The notes under the pieces were generated by a model. It was not told where the DNA came from, searched no databases, and saw only the letters and a list, made by a program, of their open reading frames with translations. Source: Perca fluviatilis (taxonomy: Eukaryota > Chordata > Actinopteri > Perciformes > Percidae). Taken from it: a DNA stretch of 64,000 bases. Positions within the stretch are counted from its first letter, which is position 1. The number at the start of each line of letters is the position of its first letter. Made by a program: the position numbers and the translations under genes. This document shows positions 1 to 14,862 of this stretch, piece after piece. The stretch covers positions 6,265,249-6,329,248 of the forward strand of contig NC_053126.1 in assembly GCF_010015445.1 (NCBI RefSeq), written 5' to 3'.

Positions 1-89
1 TATTACTTCCAGTGGGGATTGCAACTGCAAAACTCCTTTACATGTTCGGGATTTACTTTATACGTCAAGTAAAAGAGTCGTTTAGCACC

Positions 90-790
90 AGGCTGTAAAG
101 AAGTGTTTTACCCAACCCGTTCTCACTCCCAACTCGTAAAATACGGACGCTTGGTCAGTGGCTCTAAGCGTTAGATATGACGCAAAAAAGCACCCTTCAG
201 CGTGCGTATGGAACGCACCGGGCAGAGCAGCAGCTCGACCGCAGCACTGTAAGGTGACGTAGTATAAAGAGAGGCAATGGTAGCGGGTAGTATCAAAGAC
301 CGAAATGCCGCGTAAGGAGGTTGGTTGGGGTGGTGGCTGGGTCAAACAACACTGGGCTTTCACCCAGGAGACCAGGGTTCGTGTCCCGTTCTTGTCCCGC
401 GTGTCACTGAAACGTCCATTTTATAACCCCACCCACGATCTTTTCCTAAACTTAATTGTCCCGTTCTTGTACCGCATGTCACTGAAATGTACATTTTATA
501 ACCCCACCCATGATACGATCTTTACCTAAACCTAACTGTCCCGTCCTTGTGCCGCATGTCAGTCAGGACGCCCCAACCCAGAGCGTCAAAAGTGACGTCA
601 AGAGTCCCGACGCTAAAGGAGACTTTTAGCGAAGAGTCAGTGTTTTGCGTGATGGGAGGGTGAGAATGTGTTGGTTTTACCGCCCTCTCTGGTTGAAGAG
701 TGTCTAGCCTGTTTAACCCCAGACCACGCAGCATCACTGTGGTGTGGTGTGGTTGGGTGTGGTCAGAAATGTGGCTTTGCACCTGTAACC
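90..790. repeat. Interspersed repeat, diverged copy of 48546-49045
   Basis: Shares long blocks with 48546-49045, including a stretch around GGAGGTTGGTTG, a block around GGTCAAACAACAC and the motif TTTCACCCAG. Several CCTAAAC blocks follow. Open frames in it are short and unlike known proteins. The family is not recognised by name and the ends are approximate. Confidence 0.5.
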
Positions 791-2230
791 ACAGCTAACA
801 GTATGTACACCTGTACATCACAGTAGCAAGGTGAGAAGTAAAACCACTGGAGGTCAGCAGAAACAAGATGTTTAAGTATAGTGTTAAATTACCCTTTAAA
901 GTCATGATCCTTAAGATTTCAGGCCTAGTTGATTTGGTGATACTCGTGGCTACTGGTGGAAATGCTGAATTACACGTTCCGTCGTTTCCTGTGAATCCCT
1001 CGTGTGTCGGTAAGTAAATAGTTCCCCTATAGTTACCCGCGTTTTCAGTCGGACCAGAGTTCTGTTGTTTGGTCCACTACAATTTGCCAACTGGGATATC
1101 CAACTAAACACTGTTCAGTTCAAATGGACCAGCTCAGGTGTGAAAGTACCCTTTGAATGAAGAGAGGTAATTACAGACTCCTAGATACGTTAAATGTTTA
1201 TTGCTGAAATAATGCAAGCCACAACCGGTATCAAAAACTGGGTTTGATTTGATGAAAATCTGAAGGGTTGTAACTTTAATATATTTAGGTTATTGGTTTT
1301 TCCCACCGAACGGAAGAGTTTTGACATTCTGCGGTCATCATGATAACCACTTTCTATCAAAATCCTTAAATCCGCCTACTCATCACTTTCCCTTTTGTAA
1401 TCCACCTACTCAGCCTCCACATGGCAGTGTACCAGAATCGTTACTCTTCATACACACACACACACACGCACACACACACGCACACACACATACACACACA
1501 CACACAGGGTCCAAAATCCCCACAGAGGCTCCATCTGGACAGGAACACACTTTGCTCTTCCTCCGTCTTTGTCATCCACTTTGCATCTCATATTCCTCCC
1601 TCTCTCCCTCACTTATCCTCCCTGATTCAATGCAATATTCTTTTTAAGTGCAGGTAGGTGGCCTTGTGTAACTTCATGGGCTGAGCAGCCTGAGCATGAC
1701 TGTAATACTGCCAAAGTCAATGGGTTTGCTTCCTCTAAAACCACTTGTGTTCAAAAATATACACTCGTGGTGCTGTGGAGCTTTACCCCAAATGGCTTAT
1801 TTGGTGATAAATAAACCGGTATTGGTTTGTTTCATCTTGCATTAGTTTACAGTAATCAGAAAATGAAATTATTCTTGTTATTTCGTGTTTGTTTCCTGCT
1901 AGAATTGATGCCATTTGTGGGCAAAAATAATCCAACAGTCTTGACTCACTTGAGGTTGTGTAAGCTCTGTTATCTCAGTCAGTCAGTCAGTATTTTGTAG
2001 GACTTTGGAAAAAGCTTTATTTCACACGTTTCCCACGGTCTATGGTTTATTGGTTATTTTGTCAATTATCTGTTGCTGAAAGAAATTTCAAATATGCAGA
2101 CTTCAATACACACATTTTTCTGGGCATTCATAAATGATATAGCGTTTCCATAAGTTACAGTATTAGTCATGTTTTTGGCATCAGTGCTGTTACTCGAATC
2201 AATAATGTTGATTGATGTTCATTTTGTTGT
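791..2230. other. Intergenic sequence without a supported gene
   Basis: AT-rich unique-looking sequence with an imperfect CA microsatellite at about 1450-1506. The reading frames across the microsatellite encode only Thr-His repeats. No splice-consistent coding pattern was found. Confidence 0.5.
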
Positions 2231-2722
2231 TAAAGTTCCCATGACATGGTGCTCTTTGGATACTTTTATATAGACCTTAGTGGTCCCCTAATACTGTATC
2301 TGAAGTCTCTTTCCCGAAATTCAGCCTTGGTGCAGAATTACAGCCACTAGAGCCAGTCCCACAATGAGCTTTCCTTAGGATGTGCCATTTCTGTGTCTGT
2401 AGCTATTGAGGAGGAGAGGGGGGGCAAGGTGGAGGGGGGGTGTGGCCTTGACCAACTGCCACTTTGCTCTCTCTCTCTCATGGGTGGGCCAAATTCTCTG
2501 GGCGGGCAAAGCAGAGAAAGGGGAGGTAACCTTGCTCCTTATGACCTCATAAGGAGAAGATTCCAGATCGGCCCATCTGAGCTTTCATTTTCTCAAAGGC
2601 AGAGCAGGATACCCAGGGCTCGGTTTACACTTATCGCCATTTCTAGCCACTGGGGGCTGGGGGAACTCATATTAATGTTAAAAAACCTCATAAAGTGAAA
2701 TGTTCATGCCATGGGACCTTTA
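2231..2722 (-). mobile_element. MITE-like element A, copy 1 (one 46-bp unit)
   Basis: Starts TAAAGTTCCCATGACATG and ends with the near-inverse CATGCCATGGGACCTTTA, so it has terminal inverted repeats of about 18 bp. It belongs to the same family as 18188-18768, 30143-30954 and 51315-52406. This copy has a single unit of the ATACAGTATTAGGGG/TATATAAAA minisatellite (about 2264-2310, reverse orientation). It has no transposase ORF and so is non-autonomous. Confidence 0.7.
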
Positions 2723-5740
<3,018 letters not shown>

Positions 5741-5741
5741 G

Positions 5742-6129
5742 TCTCTCTTTGCCAGTCCCTCCTCCAAAGCGCACCGAAGGAGGGTCTAGCTACTCCACAT
5801 AGTATTCGGGGATGGGAGGAAAACGTGCTCTGGGTTAATGGCATTTCTTTAAACCAATCAGTATCGTCATGAGCGGTGCTAAACTCCACACAGAGCCGCT
5901 GCAAAATAGCTGTGCGAGAGAAAACTCAGATTGGACGGATAGTCTAGCTATCTGTCTGGATTTACCCTGCAGAGCTCTGAGGAGCAGTTAACCGTAGTCT
6001 TCAGAAATCCACAGAATTTCCAATTCAAACACAAAGAAAGCGGAAGGAAACGGAAAATACATGCATCTGGCGGAATTTCCTGCGGCCCCGGAGCAATCCC
6101 GGAAGTGGAACGCAAAGGATATAGACTAT
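5742..6129 (+). mobile_element. Repeat family C, copy 1 (diverged)
   Basis: Contains the family C landmarks: GGCATTTCTTTAAACCAATC, AACTCAGATTGGAC, GAGGAGCAGTTAACC, AAAGAAAGCGGAAGG, then GGAGCAATCCCGGAAGTG. It lies head-to-tail with copy 2. It has no coding capacity and is probably a non-autonomous DNA transposon. Confidence 0.6.
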
Positions 6130-6139
6130 ATTTCACCAA

Positions 6140-6595
6140 ACCTAGTCTCGCATTGCCAGACCTTCCTCCACAGCGCTGCAAAGGAGGGCCTGGCCAGTCC
6201 ACACAGCATTCTAGGATGGGAGAGAAACGTGCTCTTGTATATTGGCATTTCTTTAAACCAATCACAATCATCATGGGCGCCGCACGGGGGCCCAGGTGCC
6301 TCTGCAAAATATTTGTTGTTGGAATTTGTTTTGGTGGAACATGTGTACATTCAAAAGTTGTTTTAGTCAAACAACAGAAAACTCAGATTGGACAGATAGT
6401 CTAGCTAGCTGTCTGGATTTACCCTGCAGAGATCTGAGGAGCAGTTAACCGTAGTCCTCATGAATCAACCAGAGTTTAGAATTACAACACAAAGAAAGCG
6501 TAAGGTAACGGACATGAGGCCGTAAAGAAGGACATACAACGGAGTAATCATGGAAGTGGAAGGTCGTGGATATAGACTACACCAAACCTAATCAG
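6140..6595 (+). mobile_element. Repeat family C, copy 2
   Basis: Second tandem copy of the family found at 5742-6129 and 36098-36548. It starts near CTAGTCTCGCATTGCCAGAC and ends near GGATATAGACTACACC. The three copies share order and orientation of all landmarks. Short ORFs inside it are repeat sequence, not genes. Confidence 0.65.
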
Positions 6596-6740
6596 AAATG
6601 AATGAATAGTCTTTACATAATTCATCTGCTTGTTATGTGTCTAATTGCATGCTGGGGTTGTGCTCTCTTTCATTATTCCTTTCTATCTTAATCTTTTGCC
6701 CTTCATTCCTTCTTTTTTCCTAATTGCCCCACACTTCCTC

Positions 6741-6806
<66 letters not shown>

Positions 6807-7389
6807 TACTCTACGCCGATCCACAGACTTTGCTGCAGCCGATGACAGATTGCCCCATGTGTAGAGATGCAGGATTAGATTATCACACAAGCTGTCACCT
6901 TGAAATGGATGACGGGAGAGAGATAGAGAGAGAGAGATGGAGAGAAAGAGAGGTGCACATGACATCATGAAAGATGGATGGAGTGAAGAAATGTAGATGA
7001 GGAGAAAGATTAGAATGACTCTACTGGGAATACAAGAAGGACGGATTGTAGAAGGTTTATAAGATTTTTGTTGTTGTTATAAGTTCTGTGTGTGAAAATG
7101 TGTCTCCCTACGAAAACTGTGCGTATCAAACACACTGTAGCTCTAACTGTAGTTGGTATTCCACGCGAGTCTCACCCTCCTCCAACATCTACCTCTCCTC
7201 CCCTACATCTCTCTCATCCTGTTTTTCTCGTTTCCTTCTCTTCACCATTTGCATTTGTTCCTCTTTGTCTTTGTTTATTGCTCTCATCTGTTTTGCTCCA
7301 TCACTTCTGTCTCTCCCTCTCATTCTCTCTCTTTTGTCTCCCACTTTTTTCAATCCCAGCCTCCCTCCCTCCCACCCTTTCTCCTTCCC

Positions 7390-7439
<50 letters not shown>

Positions 7440-7585
7440 CAGATGAAATATTCATGCCCATCCATACAGGGACTGTAGCAGCCCAAGCCACAGGAGTCAA
7501 TGCTTTCAAAGACTTTGGGCCTCTGAAAGAGAGAGAGAGAGAGAGAGAGGTTGTGGGGGAGGAGGAGAGGGAGTAGGCATAAAAC
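6596..7585. other. Intergenic; CA, CT and GA microsatellites
   Basis: No gene. Holds (CA)n at about 6744-6801, a pyrimidine-rich tract ending in (CT)n at about 7392-7438, and (GA)n at about 7527-7548. The 60-bp stretch from about 7090 resembles 17925-17990, both around GTGCGTATCAAACACA, which points to an old dispersed duplication. Confidence 0.55.
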
Positions 7586-7746
7586 AAATGAGGAAGTGGA
7601 GGCAGAAGAGAGCAGGTGAGAGAAGAATTAGAGATAAGCTGTGACAGAGAAAGAGAAGAAAAAGACTAGGAGGCTGAGTGAAAAACCAAGGAGCACCTCC
7701 ATCACATCAAACACCAAGCAACGCATGATGAAACGCTTCTTTTGCA

Positions 7747-7830
<84 letters not shown>
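7586..7830. repeat. Duplicated segment with (CA)40, copy 1
   Basis: Begins AAATGAGGAAGTG and runs through CATCACATCAAACACCAAGC into about 40 CA units from 7751. It is repeated in direct orientation at 8194-8440. A short TCA run follows the CA tract in this copy only. Confidence 0.8.
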
Positions 7831-7831
<1 letters not shown>

Positions 7832-7841
7832 ATCATCATCA

Positions 7842-8135
7842 TCATCGGCGGTCACTCGAAACAAGTATGACTGTCCTCTCCGTAGGGTCATCTTCTAGTG
7901 GGTCTTTAGATGGCTGTCCAGGCCAATACGTGATCCCCATATTTTGGTGCAGTGAGGACAGGGGAAAGTGGAGGTGGTGAGTGGTAGAGGAGCCGTTTTT
8001 CTCTTTTTCCTTGCTGTGCTGTCGCTTTGTCTCTGCGACACAGCGGAGTTCCATTTCATGGCGCACAGCTCCTTCCTGCACAGTTGTCTTCCAGCGACGC
8101 CTGTCCAAAGCGATCTGCTCCCAGTTGCTTAACAC
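7842..8135 (-). pseudogene. LINE reverse-transcriptase tail-like fragment
   Basis: A 97-codon minus-strand frame contains ALDRRRWK, then RHEMELR and ETKRQ. This recalls the C-terminal tail of vertebrate LINE endonuclease/reverse-transcriptase proteins (an 'ATDRDAWR ... RHE ... AEAKRQ' pattern, from memory). The rest of the LINE is absent. It sits between the two copies of the 245-bp duplication. Assignment is tentative. Confidence 0.4.
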
Positions 8136-8193
8136 TGGAATTTTGAACTTCTTTAGGCTGATCTTAATATTAATAATTCATTATTAATTAATA

Positions 8194-8355
8194 AAATGAG
8201 GAAGTGAAGGCAGAAGAGAGCAGGTGATAGAAGGATTGGGGATAAGCTGACAGAGTGAGAAGAGAAGAAAAAGAGTAGGAGGCTGAGTGAAAGACCAAGG
8301 AGCCCCTCCATCACATCAAACACCAAGCAACGCATGATGAAACGCTTCTATTGCA

Positions 8356-8440
<85 letters not shown>
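8194..8440. repeat. Duplicated segment with (CA)40, copy 2
   Basis: Direct copy of 7586-7830 with a few substitutions and small indels, again ending in about 40 CA units and then a GA run (about 8456-8475). Between the copies lies the LINE-like fragment and AT-rich DNA. Confidence 0.8.
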
Positions 8441-8442
<2 letters not shown>

Positions 8443-8453
8443 TATGCACGCAC

Positions 8454-8485
<32 letters not shown>

Positions 8486-8788
8486 GAAATACTTGTAGTA
8501 AATTAGGAAAAATCTAAATGCATGACAACACCAATTTATCTTAATTATTCATCATGATGATAATGCCCTTGCAGTTTTAGATTGGAATAATGTAACTAAC
8601 TGGGACAATGGTTTAGGGGTGTCATGGTTCATTAATCTCAGGGTCTGAGGTGTAATAGTGGTGTAAACAGATTAACTACGTTTTCAATACAGCATATTTA
8701 GGGAATGCCTGAGTGTGTATTTGGATATATTGCAGTGTTTGGAATTGAGTTGTATTGTATACAATTAGGCAGTGCTGTGCAATAGTAC

Positions 8789-9190
8789 TGTAACGTGAAG
8801 GTTCGATATGTGGTGGTGGATCACTCTTTATGAGAATAAACAGCAGGATGGAGACGGATAACTTTCTCAAGCCGTACTTTACTGCACACTGCTCACAACA
8901 ACAACACTTCCTTGTTCGGACCTCACACGTGACTTCACTAACCAATCAGAAGCGAGAACAGACTGAGGTAAACGTGATGGAATCGGAGAGGCAGATTCAA
9001 CAGAATATCTTGCGTTAAATGTGTAAACATGTAAATATGTAACTAATAATTGTATAACATAAATATGTAAATGATTAACTGACTAAACATTGTAAATACA
9101 TTTCTAGTAAATGAACTCACATATAACTTATATTAAATTCTATGCCTTGCAGCTTTCAAATATGAATTAACTCCACTTCTAAACCTTACA
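8789..9190 (-). repeat. 3' LTR of the Ty3/Gypsy element
   Basis: 402 bp. On the plus strand it begins TGTAACGTGAAGG and ends CTAAACCTTACA. It matches 14863-15264 with two mismatches and no length difference, so insertion was recent. The downstream side for the minus-strand element is flanked by GTAC at 8785-8788. Confidence 0.95.
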
Positions 9191-9205
9191 TTTCCTCCCC
9201 CTCCC
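9191..9205 (-). other. Polypurine tract of the retrotransposon
   Basis: On the minus strand the bases touching the 3' LTR read GGGAGGGGGAGGAAA. A purine run in this position primes plus-strand DNA synthesis in LTR retroelements. Position and composition are as expected. Confidence 0.75.
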
Positions 9206-9287
9206 ACAAAAGAAACGTCCCCGTTTCTCAGCAAATACATAAGTAAACAAACAAGCAACTGTAAACAATGACAATAAAGGAACTGAG

Positions 9288-12200
9288 TCACTTCAGAACA
9301 TAGTCCTCAAGGAATCTGGGAGGCCTAACTGGACGTTTCCCAGGGCGTAGCGAAGAAACAGCATCTTGAGGCGTGGAAGAGGGGACAGTGTCAAACTGGC
9401 GTACTGGGCCAGAGGGGGGGGCAGACCAAGACTGAGTCAGGGGAGAGCGGAATTGGGGCTCCGGTCGGGGTTGCGGATGGCCAGTAGGAAGGGTTAATGA
9501 GGGAGTACTGCTTTGGCCAGATAAGTTGTAAGCTCTTCGTGGATGCCAACTTTGAAGGCTTAAAGGGCAAAGCACCTGACAATGCAGTCAAACAAGGGAG
9601 TTTAGGCTGCAAAGAATCACATGTAAGTGCCTCATGTCCACAATCTGGCACAGGAGCATGGTAGGGTCTGAGACGGTTGTAGTGGACAATCTGGGACTTA
9701 TCAGACTGATCCAGGAGGTAGTGAATCCTATATGTCACTCCAGGAGAATCCACATCAGATCCAAGGCACTCCAATATTTCAAAGGGGCCTTTCCAGTGAG
9801 GAGCAAGTTTTTGCTTTGCTGTAGTGGGGTCATTTAACCAGACAAGGTCTCCGGGAACATAGGGAGTGTGCTTAACACTCTTGTCATACTGTCGTTTCTG
9901 CTGATTGTGGGCCCGATCTCTGTTCCATGCAGCTGAACGGAAAGCGGACTGAAGTTTCTGCGTCAACCGTGCAACATAGTCAGCAGGGGAACCTGTAGTA
10001 GGCGAAGATGGTGTGTTGTTAGGTAACAACATGTCGGCAGGCATCCTGGCTTCATGACCATGTGTGAGGAAGAATGGAGTAAAACCTGTTGTAGAGTGAG
10101 GGTTGGTATTGTAAGCCAACGCAACTTGGTTGAGGCAGTCATCCCATTCACCAGGCTGTTGAAGAAGTGTCTTAGCTAACTGATCAATAAGTGTCCTGTT
10201 GAACCTCTCAATCATGCCGTCACACTGAGGATGATATGAGCTGGTTCGTGTTTTCTTCACGCTCAGCAGTTCACACAGATGTTTCACCAGGTCAGACTCA
10301 AACTGACGTCCCTGATCGGTGTGGAGCATCTCCGGGATGCCATGTTCACAGATGAAGTTGTCAAACAGACATTTCGCAACTGTTATGGAGCGCTGGTCTG
10401 GAATGGCATAGAGGTTGACATACTTGGAGAAATAATCTTGGACAACAAGCACATACCTGTTTCCACGACTTGTGATGGGGAGCTCAGGTATGTCAGCTGC
10501 AACCTTTTGGAATGGCTCAGTAGCAACAATTGTTCTCATTGGAGCTCTCTGATGAGGTGTGGGACTCCGTCTTGCGTCACATGGAGTACATTGCTTGCAC
10601 CACATCCTGATGTCACGTGACATAAAGGGCCAATAGCAAAGTTGCTGAGCACGTTTCAGGACTTTATCAGCCGATAGATGACCAGTCACTGGATGTCCAT
10701 GCAGTATCTGCAAAACAGTGTCTTTCAAAGCATGAGGGACAATCGTTTGATAGAGCACTGATTTTGTGGATGGGTTGAAAACTTTACGGCAGAGAACACC
10801 ATTATGAAAGGTAAGTCTGTGGAACTCATGCCAAAGTGCCTTCTCAACAAGTGTGCGTTTTTTCATGTGCCAATAATTTGGTTTCTGTCCTTTAACTTTC
10901 CAGCTAATGACCTCTGACAGTATGGAGTCTTGCCGTTGTTCCTTTTTGAAATCATCTTCAGGGAGCCGAAGCACCAATGTGGAGGAGACAGACTGTGAAA
11001 CACACAGCGAAGAGTCTGGAGGAGGCTGTGGTCCAGTCAGGTTACAGCAAACTGGCCTTGTATCAGTACTGCAGAGACTGTGATGTTCAGAACTGACAGG
11101 ACTAGACAGACTCACAGGACCTAAACTAGAATGTCCCTCGTCAGAGCGTGGATTACCGGGAGCACTGGAGAAGGTGCTCTGCTCCGTTGGTCTGATGTCA
11201 GCAGGGCGACGTGACATGGCATCTGCATTGAGGTGACTGTGGCCATCCTTGTGAATTACAGTCCATTCAAAAGGATCAAGTTCAAGAGCCCAGCATGCTC
11301 GACGACCAGTTCTGTCATTGTCAATGGGTATTTTCCTGAGACCCAGGAGAGGTTTGTGGTCAGTGACAATAACAAAGGGCTGTTTGTAAAGGTAGTGGCG
11401 GAAATGTCGCACGGCCCAGACAATGGCCCAGAGTTCTCTATCATATGTTGACCATTTTCTTTCCGCTTTTGTGAGGACATGACTAGCATAAGCAGTCACT
11501 TTTTCTTGATTCCCTTGTCTCTGAGCAAGCACAGCACCAATAGCAGAGCCGGAAGCATCTGTATAGAGGGAGAATGGCACAGTAAAGTCAGGGAATGCAA
11601 CCACTGGAGGGTTTGTGAGCGCATGTTTCAGGTAAGTGAATGCATCCTGACATTGAAAAGTCCATTGAAAAGGTGCATTCTTTTCTGTGAGGGCGTGTAG
11701 AGGGACACTGTGATGTGCAAAGCTTCTGATGAACTTGCGGTAATATGAACAAAGTCCAAGAAATGCTCTTACTTCTGTAGCTGACCGTGGAATAGGCCAG
11801 TCTTGAACACTTTTCAAATTTCGCGGGTCTGGCTGAATGCCGTCTTTGGATACAACATGGCCCAGAAACTGTACCTGATCTCTGGCAAAACAGCATTTTG
11901 AGGGATTCAGCTTCAGGCCACTTGACTGAAATCTGGAGAGAATGTCTTCCAGGTGCTGGAGATGTTCACTGAAAGAGCGGCTGTAGATGAGGACATCATC
12001 CAAATACACTAGGCAGGTTTTCCATGGGAGGCCCCGAAGCACCATTTCCATCAAGCGCTGGCATGTGGCTGGAGCGTTGGTGAGACCCATTGGCATAACT
12101 TTAAAGTGATAAAGGCCACTACCTGTTGTGAATGCTGTCTTTTCACGGTCTTCCTCATCCAGCTCAACTTGCCAATAGCCATGTTGCAGGTCCATTGTGG

Positions 12201-13450
12201 AGAACCAGGCAGAACCTGACAAAGCATCCAGTAGTGCGGTCGACTCTTGGAAGAGGGTGGGAATCCTTGATGGTCACTGCATTGAGTTTTCTGTAGTCCA
12301 GGCAAAAACGCCATGTGCCATTTTTCTTGCGCACCAAAACAACTGGCGCAGCCCAGGGACTGTAGCTTTCTTCAATGATATCTGCTTTTAGCAGGTTTTC
12401 AACTTGAGTCTGTATTTCAGCTCTCTGTTCTGGTGTCACTCTGTAGGCTCTCTGTTTAATTGGTGTGGCATCACCGGTGCGGATTTGATGCCTGATGATG
12501 CTAGTGCGACCTCTGTCTTCTGAGTTTTTACTGAATACTGCTGAGTATTTCTGAAGCAGTGATTCCAGAGACAGAACTTGGGAAGGTGACAGGTCGCTGT
12601 GATTTATCCGAACAGAGGGAGCTAAATCATGTACGGGGGAGGTTGCACAACATGTCCCTCCCTCTGATATGATGTCAACAGATGAAGCCGAATGAAACTC
12701 ACCCAGGTGTTGACCGGAATGCAGCTCAATGTCATCTCTGGAGGGATTTAAGAGTCGAACAACAGTTGTGCCATTTTGAACCTCACTGAGAGAATGTGCC
12801 ACAATGATGTCACACGATGGGTTGGGCATGAGAACACCATAGTAGTCAGTTGGCATGGGAGAAGCAGGTGTGGCTGCTGACACACAGGCTGTGATGAGGG
12901 TTTCACTCATAGCTGGAATCTTAGTTGGCGTTAACACAGACACATTACAGCAGGCGGCCACTTCATGTCCTTTGGGCAGGAGAGGAATTTTCATGTCCCA
13001 AAGTTGCAGCACTTTGTTTTTGATGTCAAGGAGGGCATGATGCGTCCGCAGAAAATCAAAACCAAGAATGACTGGCTGGCAAGCACCTCTGAGAATTTCA
13101 AAGTCCTGTTGCCATACCTGATTTCCAAGACTGATCCCAATTGTTAACTTGCCTAAAATGTCCAGGTTCTGTCCATTCACTGAGCGAGCTGGCAGAGAGG
13201 AGGGTGTCATGGGGCGTTTTCTCAATGCTGGGTGAGAGTTACGAAAATCTTCACTCACAATGGAGACAGTAGAACCAGAGTCAATTAAAGTGCACACCTC
13301 AATGCCCTCAACAATAGCCAAGATCGTAGAAGAGACAGAATCATCATGTTGTGAGTCATCCTTGTCGGGCATTAACTCGGGGGAATCAGTCTGGGGCTGT
13401 GAGACAGTAGCTGATGTTTGCCCCTCAACAGCAGCTAAGGGAAGTTTCCC
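9288..13450 (-). pseudogene. Retrotransposon pol (protease, RT, RNase H, integrase), broken
   Basis: An aspartic protease motif ([11 protein letters not shown]) lies near 13280. The first part of reverse transcriptase (for example [20 protein letters not shown]) follows, down to about 12240. A frame break in 12164-12222 separates it from the rest, which includes the catalytic YLDD, RNase H (TDASGSAIGAVLAQ), the integrase zinc-binding H/H/C/C region and the integrase core (HTDQGRQFES, then IERFNR). Near the end the frame changes again at a run of eight G (9414-9421); the other frame ends with RPPRFLEDYV, a usual Gypsy pol tail. Pol probably has no start of its own and is reached by a -1 shift from gag at 13444-13450. 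At least two frame breaks make it non-functional as read. Confidence 0.9.
13408..13450 (-). promoter_or_regulatory. Putative -1 ribosomal frameshift signal between gag and pol
   Basis: The minus strand reads GGGAAAC at 13450-13444, a canonical X-XXY-YYZ slippery heptamer, phased G GGA AAC in the gag frame. The pol frame is the -1 frame. It is closed by TGA at 13483-13481 and gag is closed by TAG at 13437-13435, so the only overlap is 46 nt and it contains the heptamer. Downstream, CCCT (13441-13438) can pair with AGGG (13425-13422), and TAGCTG (13437-13432) with CAGCTA (13413-13408), an H-type pseudoknot arrangement. The spacer to stem 1 is only 2 nt, shorter than usual. Confidence 0.6.
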
Positions 13451-14648
13451 TGATGGTTGGAGCCAGAGTGTGGATATCTTTCAGGAGACTGGAAGCGAAC
13501 ACTGCCTCTAGTGTGCGGACTTGCATCTCTGTTTCTCTGTGGAGCAGGACTAGGGCTGCGTCTGTATCTGTTTGTGTCATCATTGTGATGGCGACCTTTT
13601 CTCTGGTGTTTTTAAAGGTGGCCGGAAAAAAAAGCCCTCCCCCCCCCCCCCCCCTTCATTGTCATGCCACTGACGGTCTCTCTGAGCAACAGGTGAAGGA
13701 GGACAACGTCCATAGCAGGACCCTGGATCACGACCATGATGCTGCTCAGGTAAGTAATTGTCTCTGCGGTGTTGTCTGTTATGGTAGGGTTGTGGAGAGA
13801 CACTGCGCGCACTGTATCGAGCATCGTTGGAGGAAAACCCTTCAGGTTTGGAGTCTACACACTGAGCCAGGTAACTGTGTTCCTCACGTAACAGGTGTAC
13901 TTCACTTTGTAAGCTGTTGACAGTAAGAGTCAGCAGCTCGACTGCACGCAGAAGCTTGTCATCAGTAGGTTCAGGAAGAACCATGGCTACCTGCTCTGAA
14001 GATTGAGTGTGTGGAGTCCCTACAGTCGTCAGTTCGAGCGCTGCACGGGCCCTCTCACAGCGGCTGGCGATACGCAGGGCTTCCTCCAGATCCTCAGCTT
14101 TTTGACTGAAGATGTGGGTCCAAGCCAGCAACAAAGCGGCGAAATTTTTCCCCCTCTAGTGCATTGTGGTCATAGTTGGGAAAGGCTTCTAGTACAAGAC
14201 GAGTGATGTCTGCACTGTACACATCCAAACTTTCACCTGGTTTACGAGGTCGAGCATTCACATGTGTCTGGAAGAATGGCAGGGAGTATATTGGTCCGAA
14301 AACGTCCCTGAGTTTCTCCTTCAGCGAATCATAGTCCCTCTGGATTGAAGAAGGAAGGCTGTCCCAATATAGAAATGCAGCATCTGCTAGGCGAGTAGGG
14401 AGGACGGAGGCCATCACTGCAGGCAGATCCGCATCAGTTGAACTCATAGCCTGCACTGCCACTTCAAAGCGTCGAGACCAACTTGTGAATGATTCAGTCC
14501 CATCTCCTTTAAAAGCGTGCGGAAGATCAATTTTCAGGGCACTAGAGACAGCAAGTGTGCCTGGAGAAGCAGCACCTGTCCCTGTGACATCTTGCCGTCG
14601 TTGTGAGGGAGGAGACGGCAGCACATCGTCACTTTCATCAGCCGACAT
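13435..14648 (-). pseudogene. Retrotransposon gag, broken
   Basis: Starts with ATG at 14648-14646 (MSADESDDVL). The first frame runs to about 14094 and contains the Gag-like segment KGDGTESFTSWSRRFEVAV. A second frame (to about 13580) carries a probable coiled coil (LRAVELLTLTVNSLQSEV) and a basic tail. A third segment, rich in Arg, Ser and Pro, ends at TAG 13437-13435. Frame breaks fall near 14100-14134 and around the A8 and C16 runs at 13626-13654. I see no CCHC zinc knuckle; basic Ser/Arg-rich sequence is in its place. Gag would form the particle that packages element RNA. Confidence 0.75.
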
Positions 14649-14845
14649 GGTAACAAAACGTCCAGTTCAAAAATCACAAAAAGCACGTAAAGCAGAAAAA
14701 AAAAAAAGTCCCGTAATATCTCCAAACTACGTTGTAGTTAATCCACTGCTCTCAAAGAGTGTAAAATCCAGACGGCACAAAAAGTGACTACATCCACAGT
14801 CCGTAGGAATAAACTCACCAAATGCGCAAGAACCACCAAAATAAC

Positions 14846-14860
14846 ACCACGCTGCCACCA
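14846..14860 (-). other. Candidate primer-binding site of the retrotransposon
   Basis: Just inside the 5' LTR, after two T residues, the minus strand reads TGGTGGCAGCGTGGT. A TGG start pairs with the CCA end of a tRNA. I cannot name the tRNA. Confidence 0.5.
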
Positions 14861-14862
14861 AA

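Noticed and set aside
5948..6404. ORFs of 99-140 codons on both strands (and the similar ones at 36063-36416)
   Set aside because: They lie wholly in repeat family C, which is present in three copies with differing frames.
7088..7587. 162-codon plus and 132-codon minus frames rich in Ser/Leu or Arg/Glu
   Set aside because: Produced by pyrimidine-rich sequence and CT/GA dinucleotide runs; no splice context or family similarity.
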